A stretch of DNA of 64,000 nt from Paramarasmius palmivorus (taxonomy: Eukaryota > Basidiomycota > Agaricomycetes > Agaricales > Marasmiaceae): positions 124,001 through 188,000 of the forward strand of contig JAYKXP010000064.1 of the NCBI GenBank assembly GCA_037176845.1, given 5' to 3'. Position numbers and translations under genes: made by a program. The notes beneath the pieces are model-generated. The model was not told where the DNA came from. It saw only the letters and a list, made by a program, of their open reading frames with translations, and did no database searches. Positions within the stretch are counted from its first letter, which is position 1, and the number at the start of each line of letters is the position of its first letter. This document shows positions 57,141-64,000 of this stretch, in pieces.

Positions 57141-59027
57141 TTATGCATCGTCAAGAACCTGCAAGGGGGGCTTGCCCATCTACCGCCTTAACTTAACATC
57201 AGACTGACAAATACAATCGTCACACCTTGTCATCAGCATCCTCTGGAGGTCGCGCCGGGGACATCGTCGATAGTACAGTCCTATTTTCACCAGTCACTCT
57301 AAACGTCCCAAGCTCCATGGTGTTGATTGTGATATGTGACTGATTCATGAATGCTTTTCTAAAGTTGAGCCTGTAATAGTTATTCAAGCGGCAGTCGGGA
57401 TAGATCTTGGAGAGACCCACGTCGACAAGAGCGAGTTGGAATACACTGTGAGATCCAGAATATCAGGGGATAAGGGAAGACCGACAGTCAATGCGAACGT
57501 ACAGTTGCCATGTATCAGATAAACTGCAGCCCATATTAGAGTATCGGGCCGCAATGTGATCTACTCATAGGAGTGTGCGTAAGTCTAAATTCCAATGATA
57601 TAGAGGAGAAAGTGCTCACAAATATTATGATGACAATACTGGAGACACTACAGTTCCCCTAATCAATCTCCGTCCCGAAAAACATGCTAAACAGGACCTG
57701 CCTCGACAATGCACCGTTGTTGATAGTGTAGATTATCAGCTTATTTATCAGCGTGTTTGTGCTGACTCGGAAACGGAATGTTAGTGTGCCATTGCATAAA
57801 GGATGGTTCGGAATGCAGCACACCTCTTAAGGCCGGAACGGAAGGAACGGAGATAATATGATATCGCAAGGGTGCTAATGAAATCGCTAGCGACGGTCAA
57901 CGAGAGGGTGGCGAGTGTCATTGTCTGGGATCGCTAAGAACGAGCAGGCGAGTTCGACAGGCGGCACAACGAACTTTTGTTTTATGATCCTGCATATAAT
58001 CTTTCAAGACTTCTTGTTTGTCGCTGGATTCATGTGGGTGATACTCGAAAAGATAGTCTTGAATGTCACATACAATTTTGCCGCGTTGACTAACCAGTGG
58101 GTGGCGTGAATATTAGACCAGGTGATAGAAACAGACAAGGATGAAATACCTATGATAAGCGCTGCCAGTGAAAGACATGGATTTTTTGAATTTATTACAT
58201 AGAGGAGACGGCACATACCAACTTCAATGGTCTTGATCGTACACTGGAAAGGTTGGTAAAGTTCCGCCTCACGATGTAAAAGGTAAAATATTACCAGCAT
58301 GGCCGGTATTACACGATCCTGCTTTCCGCTAACTGAAAAGAGTGAGATTTACGACCTGCTATTCTATAAGTCACCTACGTTGATATATTCGTACAGCATA
58401 AAACGAATGCAGAATAATCGCAATGACAGCCTAATGATGATTCAGTTGCCCAAACACATGGAAAACGGAATCGCGTACTGTCACCGGTATGATTGACTAC
58501 ACAAACATCCTGAGTTCTCGGAATGTGAAGAAAGACTCGGCCGACTTACAATGGTACTCCTATGAGATGTAGTGAGAAGTGAGTTGAACAAGCAAAACGA
58601 CAACCTATCACCAGTTAAAGTTTCTCAAAGCCGTCGGATCTGAGAAATTGTCAACAAGGTAGTAGTATACTACATGGCTGCACAGTATTTCATGTAACAT
58701 TCCAAATACACTGTGCAGTCATGAGCACGTATCCTTGCGATGGATGAACACAGAACAGACATAAGGCAGGAGACCTAGCCCGTCAGTTTGGTAGAGTTTA
58801 GAAAGGATTGTGCGTTAGACTGACCACAATTCGAATCAAAAGGCGGTCGTTATAGTTCCGAAAATACGACCAGGCTTGAAGGCATGTGGCCCCGTAGAGA
58901 CTGAGGATGTGGCAGTCATTGATCATTACACATACGAGCGGAGAAATAATACGTACCAAGACGAGATAATGACCCCTATTAAAAGTACTCCGAACGTTTC
59001 ACCGATATCGACATGAGAGCTAGACAT
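57141..59027 (-). CDS. DUF6534-type multi-pass membrane protein, copy D (inverted)
   Basis: ATG at 59027 (MSSSHVDIGETFGVLLIGVI); exon 1 is 59027-58957. The exon order equals copy C: LYGATCLQAWSYFRNYNDRL, a 14 nt microexon, GMLHEILCSHVVYYYLVDNF, a 10 nt microexon, an 18 nt exon (SIIPVT), AVIAIILHSFYAVRIYQ, SGKQDRVIPAML, a long exon ending YMQDHKTK, TLSLTVASDFISTLAISYYL, NTLINKLIIYTINNGALSRQ, LRPDTLIWAAVYLIHGN, YSNSLLST, and a last exon VLDDA (57158-57141). Every splice I traced is GT-AG in the same phase as copy C; exon 15 is 3 nt longer. No stop was seen, so it appears intact. Confidence 0.78.
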
Positions 59028-60899
59028 AATAGGTGATATAGAAGTGAATTATCTGGATATTGCGCGCGGGGAGAGGAGAAGGTGTCGCCCTTTGACACGC
59101 CGGCCTTTATTTCGTCTTCAAGTTACGGATCCGTAATGACCGCCAAGCAAAAAGCAAAGAATCATTCGCGGGAAGCTCCAACAAGGATACTTAAAAATGC
59201 AGAGCATCGCTTTCAGAACCAGCAACCAATATACCCGTACAGAGATCGTCCGATCGAGTAGCTTGGCGCACAGATCGCACTTACCTATGTGTCGGGGTAT
59301 CGTATTTCAGCGCCAATCTTGCATACCATGACGAGCTAGGCTGTATGAAGTACCCTGAACGATGAACTACTGAATCCCAAGCGACCATTTATCCGTGGAT
59401 TTTGATCTGATCTTGATGCTCCATGACATGAGAACTTCGAGTACATCAGGGTACATCCAAGTATTGATGAAGAGTACCAAAGTTAACTGTGTTCGGAAAA
59501 CATGCCGGGTCTGCTAGCCAATTAGTCTGGAGGGATGTGCCACATTGAATTCCAGACGACCGAGCGATAACTCCAATGAATGGGAGTTGCAAATGGCCAA
59601 GATTCTCAAGCGAGCAAGGTCGCCAATGCTACCAATCCGTAACTTGTTGATCATGACAGGGCGGGTAGCCTACAGTCTGGTCTGTCAATGCGGTAGAAAA
59701 GGCATAGCTTACCGAATTCAGTCATCTCCACAACACACTAGACGGGCAACTCAGCGATTTCATATCCGATAACTACGAAGCGCCATCGTGGGTGTGCCCC
59801 TATCTCTGTTATAGGTAACTCCACAGCAAAGTATTAGGGATCCTGCACTGACATTCGTTCAAATGCTTACGCCAATATATCCGTAAAGTGTAGAAGGGTT
59901 GAACAATGAGATGTATGGCGATCTAGAGCTCAGCACGTTACTTCTTGTAGATCAGGTCAAGCTTTCACGAAGTGTCAACTGCGCAGTAGCCAACCGCGGA
60001 CCAGTATTGCAATGTCACTGTGATGCGAACGAACGGGAACTGGACGCTCGATGTGTCCAACAGCGGCGTCAATGGTGAGAATACTCAACAGCTGGAAGCT
60101 TCGACTCACCTGATGGCATCTATCATACTTAGTGGGCGGGGATCATGGAGGAACCGAGAAAGGTGTCAGAATCAAAAGCCTAGACTCGTAACAGATGGTG
60201 TCACCTTCGGTATACTTTGGTATGAGGCCATTGGAACTTCGCTTCGCGGTTAAAGAGCTAGTCGAGAACCAAATTAGAGCATTAAAAGGTAGCATTGGGT
60301 AGAAGTATACAACGTGGGTAGTTATAGTACCGCATTCTAAAGGACCACGCCCAGCCTATCCACTTCCCTGGGGAACGCTATACTCCCAGTCTCCATTCGC
60401 CGATCCTGACTCTGCTCTTTCCCAATCTTGTGTATCCGCGGCAGCTTCTATTACATAGAACCGCAAGCACGAGGTTCTAAATGAATTGTGAACGGCCGAT
60501 GGCTTTCATGCCGGTCGAAGATGTAAACACGAGGCGAAAGCATGTCCGGTGCATCCAGTGCCGTCGTGAATGGTGTAAGGGATAGGAAGCTGCACTGGAC
60601 AATATATCCGGAACGGTTTTCACAGGCTGACGGACGAGTTCTGCCGGGATGTGGGTTATACAGGAGAAGGAAGTCGAAAGTGTATATCTTCGAAGAATTT
60701 GATTCGATACGGGAGTGATGACTCGGATAGTAAGTGTATTTGCGTAGCATTGATAGGTATCTGAGTTCCTCCTGAGCAGTGTCATCTCTTCACTGTCTCC
60801 AAGTTCAGGGTAGACTCCCAGTGGGCCTAGATATTGTGAGTCAGAGATACAGCTGCAAACACAAAGGTACTCCTCACCACTCGCGCTAGCTACCTCTTC
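59028..60899. other. Intergenic, includes an inverted module spacer
   Basis: 60040-60225 corresponds in reverse to the spacers at 3.9, 9.5 and 23.6 kb (GGAGGAACCGAGAAAG, CCTAGACTCGT and CACCTTCGG-TATAC stretches), placed upstream of copy D as in the other modules. Minus-strand frames at 60451-60908 have no recognised domain; the mucin-like gene expected next to the spacer is not found. Confidence 0.45.
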
Positions 60900-62439
60900 T
60901 GCGGCCAAAGGAAGTAGTTTGGTACCATTTTCTCATTCTCTGCCTATTCATCCTCGGCGCTCATCCCCTCATCTTACACAATGGGTGAATATGGCGGTAG
61001 GGCATCTTGTGCGACTTGTGTTCGAACGAGGCGTCGATGTGAGTGGATTTGAATATGGAAACGGTTCAGTTGCGACGGAGGGATGGAAGATATTGCAAGC
61101 TAATGGACAATGGCTGTGGATAGTTGTCGAGTGAGTTACGGTGGACTTGCGTTGAAGGGACTGGAGTGGAATTAACGGAGGAAAACCTTGGTGAAGCTCA
61201 CAGAGGAGATGAGAAGGTTGTGAAGTGCGAGCTGAGAGTTCCCTGAGTGGGGTAGGGTGTTTCGGTCGTTGTGATAGGCTAAGAGAAAATTTTGCGGCGA
61301 AGGGTTTTTATTCTTCCGCATGGTGGTCTTTTGGATGCAGTTCAGGGCATAGGCGAGTGATAGTATAAAAACTTTACTCACTGGTACCCATCATACTCGT
61401 ACCAACATTTCCGACCATCCGTACTCTTCCAAACTCTCAAAAGAACTATATCCCCATCGTAGAAGCATGCCTGTAACTCTTCCTTGGGAAAATTGTTTCG
61501 GAAAGCATTGATTTTGAACGAGGTCGTCTGGTGACGATCCCAAATTGTTTGTTGTCAAACACGAGCATTTGGGGTTAGGGTCAGAGTGGGCGTTTTAGAA
61601 TTAACGCCGAATCAACACCCTTGCCGTTATCATCTTGCCTTCGCTCCGCCGCAGAATCTCCTTTCAATCCTTGGCATGAATGAAGATACGGTGATTAGAT
61701 AAAATGCCCACAATGCTCCATCATCTGACATCGCTGGCTCGCCTTTCCCAGACGCGATTTGATACCTGGCGTGAAACAACTTGATGGCGTTTAAAGGGAT
61801 CAAGGAGGAGATTCAAATAGGACGGAAATCAGAAGGAGATGTGAACTGGTAGCGAAACTGGGTTCACTTTCGGAGCGTAAGGTGTGTGCCTACGATTGAG
61901 TTGCTGGTTTTGTTTATGTACTGACCTAGAAAGTACTACCTCAAAACGTAGCCCTGCATCGAAATCGTTTGATTCTCCCCGTGCTCGCCCGTCTGTAAGG
62001 TGTCTAAGGAGATGTCGAAATGAAATTCAAGGCGGGAGTGGACGCTAATCGCTAGTCTCCAGCAAGTTCAAAATGATATTCGCATTCCGGCCCGGAACTC
62101 TTTGGCATTTGCAAGAGCTCAGTCCCTCTGATGGACTAGTCACTCGATCTTCTGGATTTTTGTTCGGCTCTCCGTGCAATCTGGGGGATCACCGGCACTG
62201 GTTGGAGTGTATCTCAACCAGCCACAACAGTTTGGGTAAATCATGATGTGTATATCGACACTTCTGGGGACCTGAGACCATTTAGCTTGAAGATACGATG
62301 TTAAAAACTCCTGGACACTAACCATGCTAATGGGGCAACAGTTACATGATAATTTCTTGACTTCTTAATCATCGCTCACACCTTCCTTCAAAAACACGCA
62401 TTGGACCTAGCATCAACTCCGAGTCGAGAGAGCTTACAT
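60900..62439. other. Intergenic, no gene recognised
   Basis: A 71-codon frame at 60919-61134 has no recognised domain. 62080-62200 repeats part of 44530-44640. Otherwise nothing supported. Confidence 0.35.
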
Positions 62440-63033
62440 CCTTGGTGCCCTGTCGACTTCCACGTTACATTTCTCCTTAATTCACAAAATTCATCTGGGA
62501 CGTACATTGGACAATGTAATGGGCTAATGGTACGTCTAGACTGTCCACTACGCTAATCTTACCCACTACTAAGTACCCAACACCCGAGAGTAATATAGAT
62601 CCACAAGCCCGAGCAAGATGAAATCAGAGACAGGCGAAAGTATACTACCCAATAGCCACCGTGTCTCGTTTTGTATCGAATCGCTCCTGATGACTCTGCG
62701 GTGATGTTTGTTCCTGGCACGCAGGGGCGTCGAGCGTCAAGGAGCTTTTGGGATGCTGCTCGTAGGGTACAGTATGCATTGACCACTGGTGTGGAAGTGC
62801 GGGAACGCTCCAACCAATCAATGTTGGCCGAGATGCCCTGTAGACTGGTGTATGGTTTGTAGAAACTAGATATCGAGCACCTCCGTTAAAGCATTGGCTA
62901 TCCGCCATAGAAACTAGTCTTTACCATTGAATGGGTAATTTTTAGCGTTATGTCGGTAATGAGAGTCTTTCACATCATGGATGTTATTTATTCCCCTATT
63001 CTCCCTTTGCTTTGAGCCAGTGAGGGGTACATA
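62440..63033 (-). repeat. Partner of the 45.56-46.24 kb segment, without the tRNA
   Basis: Collinear with 45560-46240. About 62640-62700 on the minus strand reads SHQERFDTKRDTVAIG, a decayed 7TM tail. At 62880 the text CTCCGTTAAAGCATTGG replaces the tRNA-Glu gene plus about 70 bp present in the other copy. Confidence 0.65.
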
Positions 63034-64000
63034 TTACACAATATCAACTTTGTCCTGTTTGGTATCGCCGAACTGCTCCTTATCCGACTCGCTAGCCTCC
63101 ATAGACACGGTGACTCTCTGCGGCGCATCAGCAAAATGCAACGTCGACACGACCTGGTCCACCGTTTCCACGCTTTTCCCACTTCCTGCCCGGACGATGA
63201 TTAATGTCGGGGCTATGCCCTATCGATATCAGTTACTCATTTTTCAGCAAAAGAAACCACAGAAATGAGGTAAAGTAAACTTACAGCTGCCTGCCACACG
63301 ACAGGATACAAATCAATAGGTAAGATCCCCGCCGTGTTGGTGTAGTACAGCGTGTTGGCGATAATGAGGTACACGATTATCGATGTTGGGTAAATTGATC
63401 CGGACTCTAAGCTAATCGCGGTGATGCAGCGAGTTTTAATCATGGTGATCGAGGTTTGGAAGAGAAAAAGGGATAGACATACATGATTGCGATGATAGTC
63501 CGGTACTTTGAGTTGATGCGTTGACCCATCAACTGTCTTGCTTGGCGAGTAATCCACCATATACGTCCAGCTGTGAGGAGTTTCAGTAAACCAAGACCAT
63601 GACGCATGCTAATGAGGAGTGATACCAGTCAATAGAGTAAGTACCCCATTAAACGCAGCATTCCCAATGAGGTACCCATCATTCAATGTGATACCCTTTG
63701 CGAGGAGAGCTACGTTGGAAGAGTTTGATGTATCCAGTTGGCCTTTGGTCATCATCACGATGCTAGCTATTCCCAAAGCTGAGAGACAGAGATGGAAGTT
63801 AGAAATCGCCAATTATCCGAAGCAGAACTACGAACCATTCACCACCAAAGACCCGAATATCAATGGGAAAGCAACTAGTTTACGGGAGGACCATAGAATG
63901 TAGCATCTGTGAATCTAGTTTGGGATGTGATTCACTGGCGCTTGGGGATGTAGGAATGGGATTTCACGGACGAGCATTGAATCGGCTGTTATGCTAGTGA
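63034..64000 (-). CDS. Agaricomycete 7TM membrane protein (member 3), 5' end beyond the window
   Basis: The minus strand enters at the right edge with SITADSML, then IHRCYILWSSRKLVAFPLIF, LGIASIVMMTKGQLDTS, ITLNDGYLIGNAAFNGVLTL, AGRIWWITRQARQLMG, SKYRTIIAIM, ESGSIYPTSIIVYLIIANTL, IDLYPVVWQAAGIAPTLIIV, RAGSGKSVETVDQVVSTLHF and a polar tail ending DKVDIV at 63034. Motif order equals the complete member at 49726. All visible junctions are GT-AG and in frame, so the visible part is intact. The pseudogene at 46241-47090 is its closest relative in the window. Confidence 0.75.

Noticed and set aside
60451..60908. 143-codon minus-strand frame beside the inverted module spacer
   Set aside because: No recognisable domain, and two other frames over the same bases are equally open; left unassigned.

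Overview
The window looks like accessory sequence from an Agaricomycete (mushroom-type basidiomycete) nuclear genome. The evidence is 45-65 nt GT-AG introns at very high density, DUF6534-type and related 7TM membrane proteins, a HET-domain protein and an F-box-like protein of the Agaricomycete type, a Ty3/Gypsy Gag-Pol, and intron-containing tRNA-Glu(CTC) genes. The species cannot be named from the sequence alone.

Layout: 1-3.05 kb is the 5' part of a Ty3/Gypsy element on the minus strand, apparently inserted in a DUF6534-like gene (3.05-3.5 kb). From 3.7 to 26.6 kb a module recurs: a mucin-like membrane-protein pseudogene (minus), a conserved spacer, and a plus-strand DUF6534 gene of 18-19 exons (genes at 5.6, 10.2 and 24.5 kb; an inverted copy at 57.1-59.0 kb; relics at 5.2 and 13.6 kb). 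Between copies lie a HET-domain gene (15.3-17.1 kb) and an F-box-like gene (20.1-21.1 kb). From 27 to 33.6 kb is repeat-rich: a 1,291 bp TIR element with a perfect 9 bp target duplication, and a large imperfect inverted repeat whose centre is a 490 nt poly-C tract. A 7TM gene sits at 35.7-37.2 kb. From 39 to 46 kb, two arrays of tRNA-Glu(CTC) genes and pseudogenes point away from an intact single-pass membrane protein gene with a PPxY tail (42.0-43.9 kb). From 46 kb to the end are four members of another 7TM family (two full genes, one pseudogene, one cut by the window edge), a DUF6534 gene, a MYND-type zinc-finger gene, and a 571 bp TIR element with an 8 bp target duplication.

The genes do not form an obvious pathway. 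The common theme is local amplification: lineage-specific membrane proteins and tRNA-Glu genes copied in tandem, by inversion and with decay, among transposons. Exon models were built by hand from splice consensus and conservation between paralogues in the window, so every model is a prediction without transcript support.
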